Shown in pieces: positions 18,596 to 26,788 of a stretch of 64,000 bases of DNA; the first letter of the stretch is position 1; each line of letters begins with the position of its first letter. The position numbers and the translations under genes were made by a program. The DNA is from SIG587 sp045531585 (GTDB taxonomy: Bacteria; Bacillota; Clostridia; Oscillospirales; Acutalibacteraceae): assembly GCA_045531585.1 (NCBI GenBank), contig JAZSEH010000018.1:1-64000 (forward strand). The letters are read 5' to 3'. Below the pieces are notes generated by a model. That model made no database searches, was not told where the DNA came from, and saw only the letters and a program-made list of their open reading frames with translations.

Positions 18596-19645
18596 TCACA
18601 CTCCAAAAAAAGCTTCAAGGTCATCAACGGGTATTTTATGGGTATACGCCTCACCTATACGGTGGAGCAATACAAGATTTATATCCTTTACGGTGGATTT
18701 TTTATCCCTGCGGCACAGCTTTAAAAGCTCATCAAGGGGAGCATCCACCTGAGTTTTAAGGCCAAAATCACACAGCAGGTCTTTAATTCTTTGGGCTGTA
18801 CCTTCCTCAGTAAGGCCGTTTTTCTCAGAAGCCTCTGTTATCATAAGCATACCAACTCCCACAGCCTCGCCGTGGGTTATACCGCGAAAGTTATAATAAA
18901 GCTCAATAGCGTGGGCCAGGGTATGACCGAAATTCAGGTGCATACGCTCCCCTTTTTCACGGAAATCATTTTCCACAACTATACGCTTAATATCTACGCA
19001 GGAGCATATAACGTCCTCCAGGCGTTGCTGGGCATCGGGAGTGCTAAGGGCATTAAAAAGCTTTTCACTTCTTATTGCGCCTGCCTTTATTATCTCACCC
19101 ATACCGTCACAGAAAAATTCACTTGGCAGGGTGTCAAGGGTGGCAGTATCAATAAGCACAAGGCGCGGATTATGAAATGCACCAACAAGATTTTTGCCAT
19201 AGGAGGTATCACAGCCTGTTTTACCGCCTACGGAGGAATCTACCTGAGATAACAGTGAAGTGGGTATCTGAATAAAATCAATACCACGCAGATATATGGC
19301 CGCGGCAAAGCCTGCCATATCACCTGTAACACCGCCGCCTACCGCAATTACCAGATCCTTACGGGAAAGGCCGAAGCGGCTCATGGCATCCAGCATATTT
19401 TCAACCGTTTTAAGGTTTTTGTTTTCCTCCCCTGCAGGGAAGGTAAACAGCGACGTGTCATAACCCTCCTTTTCAAGGGCAAAAAGTATTTTCTTTGCAT
19501 AAAGGGGCGCCACGTTGCTATCTGTTATAACAAGTATTTTTTCAGCCTGTGTGACCTGCTTTATATATTCACAGCAGTTATCCAAAATATCCCTTTCAAT
19601 AAGGATATCATAGGGCTTTTCGGCGCCTACCGTCATTTTAAGCAT
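18596..19645 (-). CDS. aroB: 3-dehydroquinate synthase
   Basis: 349 residues, matching the family. NAD-binding GGGVTGDMAGFAAAIYLRG near residues 104-122, QIPTSLLSQVDSSVGGKTG at ~128-146, and the zinc ligands in NFGHTLAHAIE near 235 and the HGEAVGVGM segment are present. It converts DAHP to 3-dehydroquinate, the second step of the shikimate pathway. It lies between the DAHP synthase and aroA with gaps of 11 and 3 bp. Confidence 0.97.
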   Translation of the reverse strand: MLKMTVGAEKPYDILIERDILDNCCEYIKQVTQAEKILVITDSNVAPLYAKKILFALEKEGYDTSLFTFPAGEENKNLKTVENMLDAMSRFGLSRKDLVIAVGGGVTGDMAGFAAAIYLRGIDFIQIPTSLLSQVDSSVGGKTGCDTSYGKNLVGAFHNPRLVLIDTATLDTLPSEFFCDGMGEIIKAGAIRSEKLFNALSTPDAQQRLEDVICSCVDIKRIVVENDFREKGERMHLNFGHTLAHAIELYYNFRGITHGEAVGVGMLMITEASEKNGLTEEGTAQRIKDLLCDFGLKTQVDAPLDELLKLCRRDKKSTVKDINLVLLHRIGEAYTHKIPVDDLEAFFGV

Positions 19646-19656
19646 AGGGAAAACTC

Positions 19657-20658
19657 CTAAACGTTAGATTTCAGAGCATTTAATTTCTTTGCAAGGTTAT
19701 CAAATGCAGCGGGTGTTATGGACTGAGCACCGTCACAAAGGGCGTGTGCAGGGTCGTTATGTACCTCGATTATAAGACCGTCTGCTCCTGCGGCAACTGC
19801 GGCGAGACACAAGGGCTCAACCAACCAGGATATACCGCCTGAATGGCTGGGGTCAACCACTACAGGAAGGTGAGACAGCTTTTTGAAAATGGGAATAGCC
19901 GAAATATCAAGAGTATTTCTGGTGTAGGTTTCAAAGGAGCGTATTCCGCGCTCACAAAGGATAACCTGCTCATTACCTTGACTCATTATATATTCGGCAC
20001 TCATAAGGGTTTCCTCAATGGTATTGGCAAGACCGCGCTTTAAAAGAATAGGCTTGTTAAGCTTTCCAAGCTCCTTTAAAAGCTCAAAGTTCTGCATATT
20101 ACGAGCACCAACCTGAATGACGTCTACGTTTTCGAATAAATCAAGGTGGGAAACGCTCATTATCTCGGTAACAATAGGCAGACCCGTTTCCTTTTTGGCC
20201 TCAAGAAGAAGGTCAATTCCCTGACCTCGAAGACCCTGGAAGGCATAGGGAGAGGTGCGGGGCTTGAAGGCACCGCCACGAAGAAGTGAAGCGCCGCTTT
20301 CCTTAACAGCTTTTGCAACGCCGGTTATCTGAGCCTCACTCTCCACAGAGCAGGGGCCTGCAATAAGGGTAAGTCCCCCACCGCCTATGGTGGCATTACC
20401 AACGGTTATTTTGGTATCATTGGGATGGAAAGCGCGGTTTGCCTTTTTATAGGGCTCCTGAACACGCTTAACGCTTTCAACTATCTCCTTAGCCTCGATG
20501 GCCTCGGAATCCACAAGGTGGGTATCGCCAAGCAGACCCAAAACTGTGGAATGTGTACCGTACCAGGTATTTACCTGTATATCATATTTTTCAGTGAGCT
20601 GATTTGAAAAGACCTGTATCTGCTCATCTGTTACGTTTGATTTTAAAACTATAATCAT
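19657..20658 (-). CDS. aroF: DAHP synthase, class I-beta with N-terminal regulatory domain
   Basis: 333 residues. Residues ~1-70 form a ferredoxin-like domain (MIIVLKSNVTDEQIQVF) as in Thermotoga-type DAHP synthases, where it mediates feedback by tyrosine or phenylalanine. The catalytic barrel follows: LIAGPCSVESEAQI, GASLLRGGAFKPRTSPYAFQG, ILLKRGLANTIEE, and DPSHSGG. It condenses PEP with erythrose 4-phosphate, the committed first step. A GGAGGTC site lies seven bases before the ATG. Here it is the third gene of the operon, after aroE and aroK. Confidence 0.96.
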   Translation of the reverse strand: MIIVLKSNVTDEQIQVFSNQLTEKYDIQVNTWYGTHSTVLGLLGDTHLVDSEAIEAKEIVESVKRVQEPYKKANRAFHPNDTKITVGNATIGGGGLTLIAGPCSVESEAQITGVAKAVKESGASLLRGGAFKPRTSPYAFQGLRGQGIDLLLEAKKETGLPIVTEIMSVSHLDLFENVDVIQVGARNMQNFELLKELGKLNKPILLKRGLANTIEETLMSAEYIMSQGNEQVILCERGIRSFETYTRNTLDISAIPIFKKLSHLPVVVDPSHSGGISWLVEPLCLAAVAAGADGLIIEVHNDPAHALCDGAQSITPAAFDNLAKKLNALKSNV

Positions 20659-20703
20659 ATTTAGGACCTCCGTATCTAATTGATTATACTATATTTTACC
20701 TAA

Positions 20704-21213
20704 TTATTCAAGGTTGTTCTTTGCCAAAAGCACGGTTTTTGCAAGGTTTTTTGCATCATCCGCGGCATTTAAAGTAAGTTTTGCCACGCTTTTATATATG
20801 GGCCCGCGCAAAGCAAGCAATTCCTTAACCCTTTGCTCCTTATCCGCACCCTGTAAAAGAGGACGGGTGGTATCACCCTCAAGGCGGGAAATAACGGTCT
20901 GAGCGTCCACCTCAAGATAAACTGTAAGGCCCTTTTCAAAAAGTGACTTGTCCTCACAGAATATTGGCAGACCGCCACCTGTGGAAATTATCCTTTCCTC
21001 CCCGCCTTCCAGCAGCTCACAAAGAACCTGTTCTTCGGTTTTGCGAAACTGTGCCTCGCCGTATTTTTCGAAAAACTGCGAAACGGTTATGCCGAACTTT
21101 TCCTCAATATAAGCGTCGGTATCTACAAGGGGAAGACCCGATAGCTCACTTATAGCCCTACCTACCGTGGATTTTCCGCAGCCCATAAAGCCTATTAAAA
21201 TTATATTTTTCAC
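20704..21213 (-). CDS. aroK: Shikimate kinase
   Basis: 169 residues. The P-loop GFMGCGKSTVGR is at residues ~8-19, DTDAYIEEKFG follows with the shikimate-binding aspartate, FRKTEEQVL with its arginine, and STGGGLP near 78. It phosphorylates shikimate with ATP. Its ATG overlaps the aroE stop by four bases. A 45-bp gap to the DAHP synthase gene contains only its ribosome binding site. Confidence 0.95.
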   Translation of the reverse strand: MKNIILIGFMGCGKSTVGRAISELSGLPLVDTDAYIEEKFGITVSQFFEKYGEAQFRKTEEQVLCELLEGGEERIISTGGGLPIFCEDKSLFEKGLTVYLEVDAQTVISRLEGDTTRPLLQGADKEQRVKELLALRGPIYKSVAKLTLNAADDAKNLAKTVLLAKNNLE

Positions 21214-22043
21214 CTTTTCATCAACTCCTGTGCGGTAAGGGTAACCACCCCTTCAAGCTGCTCCCTTGAAAACTGCACACCGCACAATATTGTCTGTGCC
21301 TGAGCCGCCTGACAAACAAGCATTGCAAGCCCATTGGCGCAGGGTACTCCCTGCTGCTTTGCATATTTAAGCACAAGGGTTTCAAGGGGGTTATAAATGG
21401 TATCAAACACGTTTCCCATAAGGGCAACCTGCTTTTTAGTTAAGGGGGAAGCATCACAGCTCGGATACATACCAATGGGGGTTGCGTTTACAAATAAATC
21501 GTATTTCTTGCTAATCTCGTTAACCTCAATAACAGGAACGGTAATGCCCGTTGCTTTTTTAAGCTCCTGTGTAAGGGGGATTGCCCTTTCCCTGCTACCC
21601 TGACGGGTACAGATGGTAAGTGAACAGCCCATACGCAGCGTTTCAAAGGCTATGGTTCTTGCAACACCGCCGTAGCCGTACATAAGAACGCTTCCCTTAA
21701 GAGGAATATTATTGAACTCAAGGCCGCTTAAATAGCCGTATGCATCGGTATTAAAGCCCGAAAGGCTGCCGTTTTCGGTTTTTACGGTGTTTACCGCACC
21801 AAATCGGGTTGCAGCGGCATCCATAGAAGCTAAATATTTTATTATGTTTTGTTTATGAGGTATGGTGATATTAAAGCCGTCAAGCTTTTTAAGGGTATCT
21901 ATATGCTTTGAAAATTCCTCCACAGGGAAGGAGTAAAGGGAATAATCGGCATCTATCCCGTTAACCTCAAAAAGGCGCGCCTGAATAAATGGCGACATAG
22001 TATGGGTAAGAGGATAGCCTATAAGGCCGAAATGTTTTTTCAT
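21210..22043 (-). CDS. aroE: Shikimate dehydrogenase
   Basis: About 277 residues. The substrate domain has LIGYPLTHTMSPFIQARLFE and FNITIPHKQNI (catalytic lysine), and the NADP domain has YGYGGVARTIAFE in place of the common GAGG.(A/S)RA motif. NTDAYGYLSGL replaces the usual NTDG. It reduces 3-dehydroshikimate to shikimate. I prefer the ATG at 22043 (MKKHFGLIG) with GGTGG upstream over a GTG nine bases earlier. It is the first gene of the aro operon; the preceding step, 3-dehydroquinate dehydratase, is not encoded in this window. Confidence 0.94.
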   Translation of the reverse strand: MKKHFGLIGYPLTHTMSPFIQARLFEVNGIDADYSLYSFPVEEFSKHIDTLKKLDGFNITIPHKQNIIKYLASMDAAATRFGAVNTVKTENGSLSGFNTDAYGYLSGLEFNNIPLKGSVLMYGYGGVARTIAFETLRMGCSLTICTRQGSRERAIPLTQELKKATGITVPVIEVNEISKKYDLFVNATPIGMYPSCDASPLTKKQVALMGNVFDTIYNPLETLVLKYAKQQGVPCANGLAMLVCQAAQAQTILCGVQFSREQLEGVVTLTAQELMKR

Positions 22044-22071
22044 AAATACCACCGCTTTTAAAATTTCGATA

Positions 22072-22143
22072 TTGACAAATATGTGATTTTATTTTATTAT
22101 TTCTATAGTTGAACTTGACTTATGGGAGAATATGTTGTATTCT
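22072..22143 (+). promoter_or_regulatory. Two tandem promoter candidates for acpP
   Basis: TTGACA (22072-22077), 17 bases, TATTAT (22095-22100); and TTGACT (22115-22120), 17 bases, TATTCT (22138-22143). Both point to acpP. No FapR-type operator could be recognised. Confidence 0.55.
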
Positions 22144-22215
22144 AAATATGTATTTAAATATACCATATTTGTCTTTTTATGTCTACTTTTAATGTTGTTT
22201 TTTGGAGGTTTTTTT

Positions 22216-22440
22216 ATGGTATTCGAAAAAGTTAAAGAGATTTTGGCCGAGCAGCTTGACTCAAATGCAGAGGAAATGACTATGGAAACCCGCATTGTTG
22301 ACGATCTTGGTGCAGATAGCCTTGACGTTGTTGAAATGCTTATGACCGTTGAGGATGAGTTTGAGATTGAAATTCCCGATAGCGTTATTGAAGATCTTAA
22401 AACCATTGGCGACGTTGTTGGATACATACAGAACAAATAA
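22216..22440 (+). CDS. acpP: Acyl carrier protein
   Basis: 74 residues, acidic. The phosphopantetheine attachment site GADSLDVVEM is at residues 32-41, with Ser35 as the attachment residue. It carries acyl chains in fatty acid synthesis. The ATG at 22216 is chosen because GGAGG lies seven bases upstream and the upstream in-frame extension is AT-rich leader. It is a single-gene unit, divergent from the aro operon, with its own promoters and a strong terminator; no fab genes are adjacent, which is unusual for acpP. Confidence 0.95.
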   Translation: MVFEKVKEILAEQLDSNAEEMTMETRIVDDLGADSLDVVEMLMTVEDEFEIEIPDSVIEDLKTIGDVVGYIQNK

Positions 22441-22456
22441 GCACGTAAAAAACATA

Positions 22457-22495
22457 ATGCCTTGTAAAGATTCTTCTTTACAAGGCATTTTTTTC
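22457..22495 (+). terminator. Intrinsic terminator of acpP
   Basis: A perfect 14-bp stem (22457-22470 with 22475-22488), loop TTCT, followed by a run of seven or more T. Confidence 0.92.
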
Positions 22496-22798
22496 ATTGA
22501 AAAATCCCCTTTCATGATTTAAATAAAAAATAAGATTTTGGGAGGTTTGTATTATCTGCTGACCACAGAGAAAACAATGCTCCGCTTTCTTTGCACTAAA
22601 AAGCGAAAATAATGTCCCATTTAAACATTGTAAAATGGTTATTATAACTATATTATAAACCTTTTGTTATTTTTCAATACACATTAGACGGACGATATGG
22701 ACATTGTTATTTTGTTTTTAATCCATTATTAAATAAATGAGCTAAACAGGAAATATTTTACTGAATTTTGCAGGCAATATTACCCACCTATAAAGAAA
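22496..22798. other. Non-coding AT-rich stretch
   Basis: About 300 bases between the acpP terminator and the next terminator hold no open frame with a credible ribosome binding site on either strand. AT-rich patches resembling -10 boxes occur around 22640-22660, but no clear promoter, structured RNA or repeat was recognised. Confidence 0.5.
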
Positions 22799-22836
22799 CA
22801 CCAAAGGCACCGCATATACATACGGTGCCTTTGGTG
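22799..22836 (-). terminator. Intrinsic terminator of the small membrane peptide gene
   Basis: A perfect 14-bp GC-rich stem (22799-22812 with 22823-22836), ten-base loop, followed on the minus strand by TTTCTTTAT. Confidence 0.8.
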
Positions 22837-22879
22837 CAAAAATAAAAAAGAAAGGAATTAAAAATGAAAACGTATTAAA

Positions 22880-23023
22880 TTATACTTTGGCAAGCTTCTT
22901 TTTAATCATACGGATAACGCGCCTTTCCATAGCGATAAGACGGCGCTCATTTAAAAAGCCCCAAAGCACAAAGCCTATTAAAACAACCTCTACTAAAGTT
23001 TGAAAGATAGCAAGTAAACCCAT
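22880..23023 (-). CDS. Small single-span membrane protein, 47 residues
   Basis: The frame starts at an ATG with GGAGG positioned five bases upstream (GGAGGAAATT then ATG). The product has one hydrophobic segment (MGLLAIFQTLVEVVLIGFVL) followed by a basic tail (ERRLIAMERR, MIKKKLAKV), so the N-terminus is probably outside or in the membrane and the tail cytoplasmic. It has a consensus promoter at 23058-23085 and its own terminator at 22799-22836, so it is an independent transcription unit. I do not recognise a family. A toxin of a type I system is conceivable, but no antisense RNA gene is evident. Confidence 0.72.
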   Translation of the reverse strand: MGLLAIFQTLVEVVLIGFVLWGFLNERRLIAMERRVIRMIKKKLAKV

Positions 23024-23057
23024 AATTTCCTCCGCCGAACATTTGTTCTTTTTCTTT

Positions 23058-23085
23058 ATTATACTCTTTTTTCTGCATTTGTCAA
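23058..23085 (-). promoter_or_regulatory. Consensus sigma-A promoter of the small membrane protein gene
   Basis: TTGACA (23085-23080) and TATAAT (23063-23058) on the minus strand with a 16-base spacer, about 35 bases upstream of the ATG. Confidence 0.8.
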
Positions 23086-23170
23086 GTATTTTTTTAAAAT
23101 TTTTTTCTGACCTTGTAAATACATTATAAAAAAACAAAAGTCCCCAAAAAGGGACTTTTAAAATTATTTT

Positions 23171-23737
23171 TTATTCATCTTCAAAAAAGTATATATCCGA
23201 CATATTTTCAAAATCGCTATAGGTAAATTCGCCGCCCTCGGTTTGGGCAAGGTTTATAATACGTCTTCCCTTCTTGGTGGCGTAGCGCAAGGTTTGTGCG
23301 GTGCCGCCGGGGGTACCGTCAAAGAAGGTGAGAACTATATCACTGTTATCCACCATAAATTCATTACGCTTAAAGTAACAGCCCTTATAGTAGTGGTCGG
23401 ATATAAGAACGGCCTCGTCGGCCTGCTGCATAATATTTTCATACCGCTCCTGCCAGTGGGGGTCCCAGCCCTTTTGCTGTTCCTTAAAGGGCAGGCAGCA
23501 TACAAGCTTTATTTTTTTATTTGACCTACCTTTAAGCAGTAGCACCAGCTCGGCAGCCAGAATATCAAAGCCCATTGCCATACCGGTATAAAAGGTCAGG
23601 CAATTTTCCTCAGGCAAAGAAAATATTTCCTTTATTAGTTTGTTTTCAAGGTCAAGGTACTCCTCCCCCTCACCAAAGGTGAATGGAAATTTGTTGGGAC
23701 GGTAGCCTGTAAAGCAACAGGCAAGATTTTTGCTCAT
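23171..23737 (-). CDS. SLOG-superfamily protein, DUF1273/YpsA-like
   Basis: 188 residues starting at the ATG at 23737, preceded by GAGGAG; a longer frame reaches into groEL coding sequence and is not credible. The start CCFTGYRPNKFPF and the segments FYTGMAMGFDILAAELVL and FFDGTPGGTAQTLRYA are typical of YpsA (DUF1273), members of the SLOG Rossmann-like nucleotide-binding superfamily. The GTGMA.G(F)D motif is expected to bind a nucleotide ligand. B. subtilis YpsA affects cell division and oxidative stress; the ligand is unknown. It lies downstream of groEL but behind its terminator. Confidence 0.85.
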   Translation of the reverse strand: MSKNLACCFTGYRPNKFPFTFGEGEEYLDLENKLIKEIFSLPEENCLTFYTGMAMGFDILAAELVLLLKGRSNKKIKLVCCLPFKEQQKGWDPHWQERYENIMQQADEAVLISDHYYKGCYFKRNEFMVDNSDIVLTFFDGTPGGTAQTLRYATKKGRRIINLAQTEGGEFTYSDFENMSDIYFFEDE

Positions 23738-23757
23738 ATAACTCCTCACAAGAAAAT

Positions 23758-23779
23758 CAAGGGCGCAAACGCGCCCTTG
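23758..23779 (-). terminator. Intrinsic terminator of groESL
   Basis: A 9-bp GC-rich stem (23758-23766 with 23771-23779), loop AAAC, followed on the minus strand by GATTTTCTTG, 11 bases past the groEL stop. Confidence 0.8.
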
Positions 23780-23789
23780 TAAATTTATT

Positions 23790-25424
23790 TTAATACATAC
23801 CGCCTGCGGCAGCAGCGGCTGCGGCTGCATTAGCATCTGCGGCAGGGTCCTTTTTATCAGCAACAAGGCTTTCGGTGGTAAGAACCATGGATGCAACGGA
23901 AGCGGCGTTCTGAAGTGCAGAACGGGTAACCTTTGTAGGATCAACTATACCTGCTTCAAGCATATCGGTATAGATTTCATTGTAGGCATCAAAACCGTAG
24001 TTAGGCTTACCTGCGCTTACAATCTTATCAACGATTACTGAGCCTTCAAGACCTGCGTTGGCGGCTATCTGACGGATAGGAGCCTCAAGGGCTTTAAGAA
24101 CAATGGCAACACCTGTTTTCTCATCACCCTCGGTATCGTTAAGGAGTGCCTTAACGGAGCTGATAGCGTTTACAAGTGCAACACCGCCGCCTGCTACGAT
24201 GCCTTCCTCAACGGCGGCCTTGGTAGCGGCAAGAGCGTCCTCAATGCGGAGCTTCTTTTCCTTCATTTCAATTTCGGTAGCAGCACCAACCTTAACAACG
24301 GCAACACCGCCTGCAAGCTTAGCAAGACGCTCCTGAAGCTTTTCTCTGTCAAAATCAGAGGTTGTAGTTTCTATCTGATTTCTTATCTGACCAACACGGT
24401 CATTAATTGCGGCAGCATCACCTGCACCGTCAACAATAATGGTGTTTTCCTTGCCAATTTTAATCTGGCGGGCACGGCCAAGCTGCATCATAGTGGTATC
24501 CTTAAGCTCAAGGCCCAATTCCTCGGTAATAACCTCACCACCGGTAAGAATGGCAATATCACGGAGCATTTCCTTTCTTCTATCGCCAAAGCCGGGAGCC
24601 TTAACGCCTACGCAGGTAAAGGTACCACGAAGCTTATTGACAATAAGGGTAGAAAGAGCCTCGCCCTCAATATCCTCGGCAATTATAACAAGCTTCTTGC
24701 CTGACTGAACTATCTGCTCAAGAAGGGGTAAAATTTCCTGGATGTTGGAAATTTTCTTATCGGTGATAAGAACAAGAGCGTTATCAATAACAGCCTCCAT
24801 CTTATCGGTATCGGTAGCCATATAGGGAGTGATATAGCCACGGTCAAACTGCATACCCTCAACAACCTCGGTATAGGTTTCGGCAGTTTTGGATTCCTCA
24901 ACGGTGATAACACCGTCGGCAGAAACCTTTTCCATAGCCTCAGCAATAAGGTTACCGATGTGCTCATCCCCTGCGGAAACGGTGGCAACACGGGCAATAT
25001 CTGCAGAGCCTGTTACCTTCTTTGAATTGGAGATAACGGTGGCAACGGCGGTATCAACAGCCTTTGCAATACCCTTTTTAACAACCATGGGATTAGCACC
25101 TGCGGCAACGTTCTTCATACCCTCAAGAATTAAGGCCTGAGCAAGAACGGTAGCGGTTGTGGTACCGTCACCTGCAGCATCGTTAGTTTTTACGGAAACT
25201 TCCTTTACAAGCTGTGCGCCCATATTCTCAAAGGGGTCGTCAAGCTCGATTTCCTTTGCGATTGTAACACCGTCGTTGGTGATAAGGGGAGATCCGAATT
25301 TTTTATCAAGAACAACATTTCTGCCCTTGGGACCTAAGGTCACCTTTACGGCATCGGCAAGCTGATCCACACCGGACTGAAGAGCTTTTCTTGCCTCTTC
25401 GCCGAAAATTATTTGTTTAGCCAT
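23790..25424 (-). CDS. groL: Chaperonin GroEL (Hsp60)
   Basis: 544 residues, full length. Typical blocks: KVTLGPKGRNVVLDKKFGSP, NDGVTIAKEIEL, ATP site GDGTTTATVLAQAL at ~86-99, and the C-terminal GGMY tail. It forms the 14-mer folding chamber with GroES. The tail carries an alanine-rich stretch before GGMY. It follows groES by 24 bp and is under CIRCE control. Confidence 0.99.
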   Translation of the reverse strand: MAKQIIFGEEARKALQSGVDQLADAVKVTLGPKGRNVVLDKKFGSPLITNDGVTIAKEIELDDPFENMGAQLVKEVSVKTNDAAGDGTTTATVLAQALILEGMKNVAAGANPMVVKKGIAKAVDTAVATVISNSKKVTGSADIARVATVSAGDEHIGNLIAEAMEKVSADGVITVEESKTAETYTEVVEGMQFDRGYITPYMATDTDKMEAVIDNALVLITDKKISNIQEILPLLEQIVQSGKKLVIIAEDIEGEALSTLIVNKLRGTFTCVGVKAPGFGDRRKEMLRDIAILTGGEVITEELGLELKDTTMMQLGRARQIKIGKENTIIVDGAGDAAAINDRVGQIRNQIETTTSDFDREKLQERLAKLAGGVAVVKVGAATEIEMKEKKLRIEDALAATKAAVEEGIVAGGGVALVNAISSVKALLNDTEGDEKTGVAIVLKALEAPIRQIAANAGLEGSVIVDKIVSAGKPNYGFDAYNEIYTDMLEAGIVDPTKVTRSALQNAASVASMVLTTESLVADKKDPAADANAAAAAAAAGGMY

Positions 25425-25448
25425 AATAAAACAACTCCTATTCTAAAA

Positions 25449-25733
25449 TTACTCAACTATTGCCAGAATATCACTCTGACGGATTATACTGTACTCCACA
25501 CCGTCAATTTTAACCTCGGTGCCGGAATACTTGGCAGTGATAACCTTATCTCCAACCTTTACATACATTTCAACCTCATTACCGTCAACCATTCCACCGG
25601 GGCCAACAGCCACGATTTCTGCAATCTGTGGTTTTTCCTGTGCAGCAGAGGTTAAGATAATACCGCTTTTTGTGGTTTCCTCAGCCTCTACAAGCTTGGT
25701 AACAACACGGTCTGCCAAAGGTTTGATAGTCAT
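25449..25733 (-). CDS. groS: Co-chaperonin GroES (Hsp10)
   Basis: 94 residues. It begins MTIKPLADRVVTKLVEAEE, has the mobile loop TTKSGIILTSAAQEKPQ, and ends with the DILAIVE strand. The ATG at 25733 is chosen over an upstream in-frame ATG since GGAGG lies eight bases before it and the upstream one overlaps the CIRCE element. First gene of the groESL operon. Confidence 0.98.
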   Translation of the reverse strand: MTIKPLADRVVTKLVEAEETTKSGIILTSAAQEKPQIAEIVAVGPGGMVDGNEVEMYVKVGDKVITAKYSGTEVKIDGVEYSIIRQSDILAIVE

Positions 25734-25768
25734 TATAAAACGCCTCCAAAAATTTAAACTTGAAAGAT

Positions 25769-25795
25769 TTAGCACTCTTGCCTTTTGAGTGCTAA
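25769..25795 (-). promoter_or_regulatory. CIRCE operator (HrcA binding site)
   Basis: A perfect inverted repeat TTAGCACTC, nine bases, GAGTGCTAA, matching the CIRCE consensus exactly. It lies between the groES promoter and start codon, so HrcA repressor would control the operon in heat shock. hrcA itself is not in the window. Confidence 0.97.
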
Positions 25796-25799
25796 ATCT

Positions 25800-25827
25800 A
25801 TTTTAACCTATTTTTTCCAAAAATCAA
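25800..25827 (-). promoter_or_regulatory. groESL promoter
   Basis: TTGATT (25827-25822) and TAAAAT (25805-25800) on the minus strand with a 16-base spacer; the CIRCE begins 5 bases downstream of the -10, where it would cover the transcription start. Confidence 0.75.
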
Positions 25828-25855
25828 GTACTTTTTATTATATTTAATAGTTTAT

Positions 25856-26788
25856 TTATATTTGCGCCGCAGTGGGTGTCTTGAACTTTTGTGCAAGAGT
25901 TGCGGGTATGATGAAATTAAGTGCTTTTTCCACTATTTCAAAGCGGATGCTTTTCATCCTTACTATTTCACCGTCAAAATTCACGGGAATAGGTTTATCA
26001 GACTCAATCTCCATAACCGAGCACTTACCCATTTTGCAATATTTCTTGCCCTCCTGTGTTCCCTTTGAGTAGACCTTTAAAAAGGCCGGAACCTTGAAGC
26101 GGGACATAATATCTATTATGGTATATTCAAGCTTACCGTCAGTAGGGTCGGCGTGTGGTGCGCTGATATATCCGCCGCCGTATACCGGGCCATTGGCACA
26201 CACTGCAAAAAGACAACGCACAACGCCCCTTGATACACCGTCTATTTTAAGCTTTACGGTAATGCCCAATTTCCTTAAAAAAGTTTTTACCACAGCCATA
26301 TTATAGGCGGCAGGTCCCGAAACACCCGGCAGGCGTTTAAAAAGCACCATATCGTCAGCAACCATAGCATCCATTCCGACGGAGCACTGATTTATACAGT
26401 AGTTCTCCCCTGCCTTTATAAGGTCAATACTTACGGGTGTGCCGTTAACCATACTATCTATATTAAGGAAGTGGGATTTATCACCGAAGTATTTAAGGAA
26501 ATCATTGGCGGAGCCACAAGGAATAACACCGAAATGCACATTTTCGTGACCTACAACGCCGTTTACGGCCTCAAAGCAGGTGCCTTCACCGCCACAAGCA
26601 AATATTACTACCTCGTCACCAACGTCCGCCTCTGCCTTTGCAACGGTTTTGGCCTCACCCGGAGCGGAGGTCACAACTATTTTATACTCTGCCTTATTTT
26701 TGGCAAAGTATTCCTCAATAAGGGGGGTAAGCATTTCCACTCCCTTACCTTTACCTGCTGTAGGATTAATTATAAAAACGTAGCGCAT
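25856..26788 (-). CDS. Diacylglycerol/lipid kinase, YegS/DgkB type
   Basis: 310 residues. The catalytic domain starts RYVFIINPTAGKGKG, followed by the nucleotide-binding ACGGEGTCFEAVNG (GGDGT motif, here GGEGT) and GVIPCGSANDFLKYFG. DgkB-type enzymes phosphorylate diacylglycerol or related lipids with ATP at the membrane, salvaging lipid turned over by lipoteichoic acid synthesis. The GGDGT aspartate is replaced by glutamate; this is a change at a conserved site but activity is still possible. It starts directly after the rRNA methyltransferase stop (adjacent bases), so the two are co-translated. Confidence 0.88.
   Translation of the reverse strand: MRYVFIINPTAGKGKGVEMLTPLIEEYFAKNKAEYKIVVTSAPGEAKTVAKAEADVGDEVVIFACGGEGTCFEAVNGVVGHENVHFGVIPCGSANDFLKYFGDKSHFLNIDSMVNGTPVSIDLIKAGENYCINQCSVGMDAMVADDMVLFKRLPGVSGPAAYNMAVVKTFLRKLGITVKLKIDGVSRGVVRCLFAVCANGPVYGGGYISAPHADPTDGKLEYTIIDIMSRFKVPAFLKVYSKGTQEGKKYCKMGKCSVMEIESDKPIPVNFDGEIVRMKSIRFEIVEKALNFIIPATLAQKFKTPTAAQI

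Noticed and set aside
22132..22215. N-terminal extension of acyl carrier protein
   Set aside because: AT-rich leader that includes a promoter -10; the GGAGG site sets the start at 22216.
22637..22661. A possible AT-rich dyad operator
   Set aside because: On close reading the two halves do not pair well without gaps.
23738..23944. N-terminal extension of the SLOG protein
   Set aside because: It runs through the groEL terminator and the groEL 3' end in another frame; the RBS and family start point to 23737.
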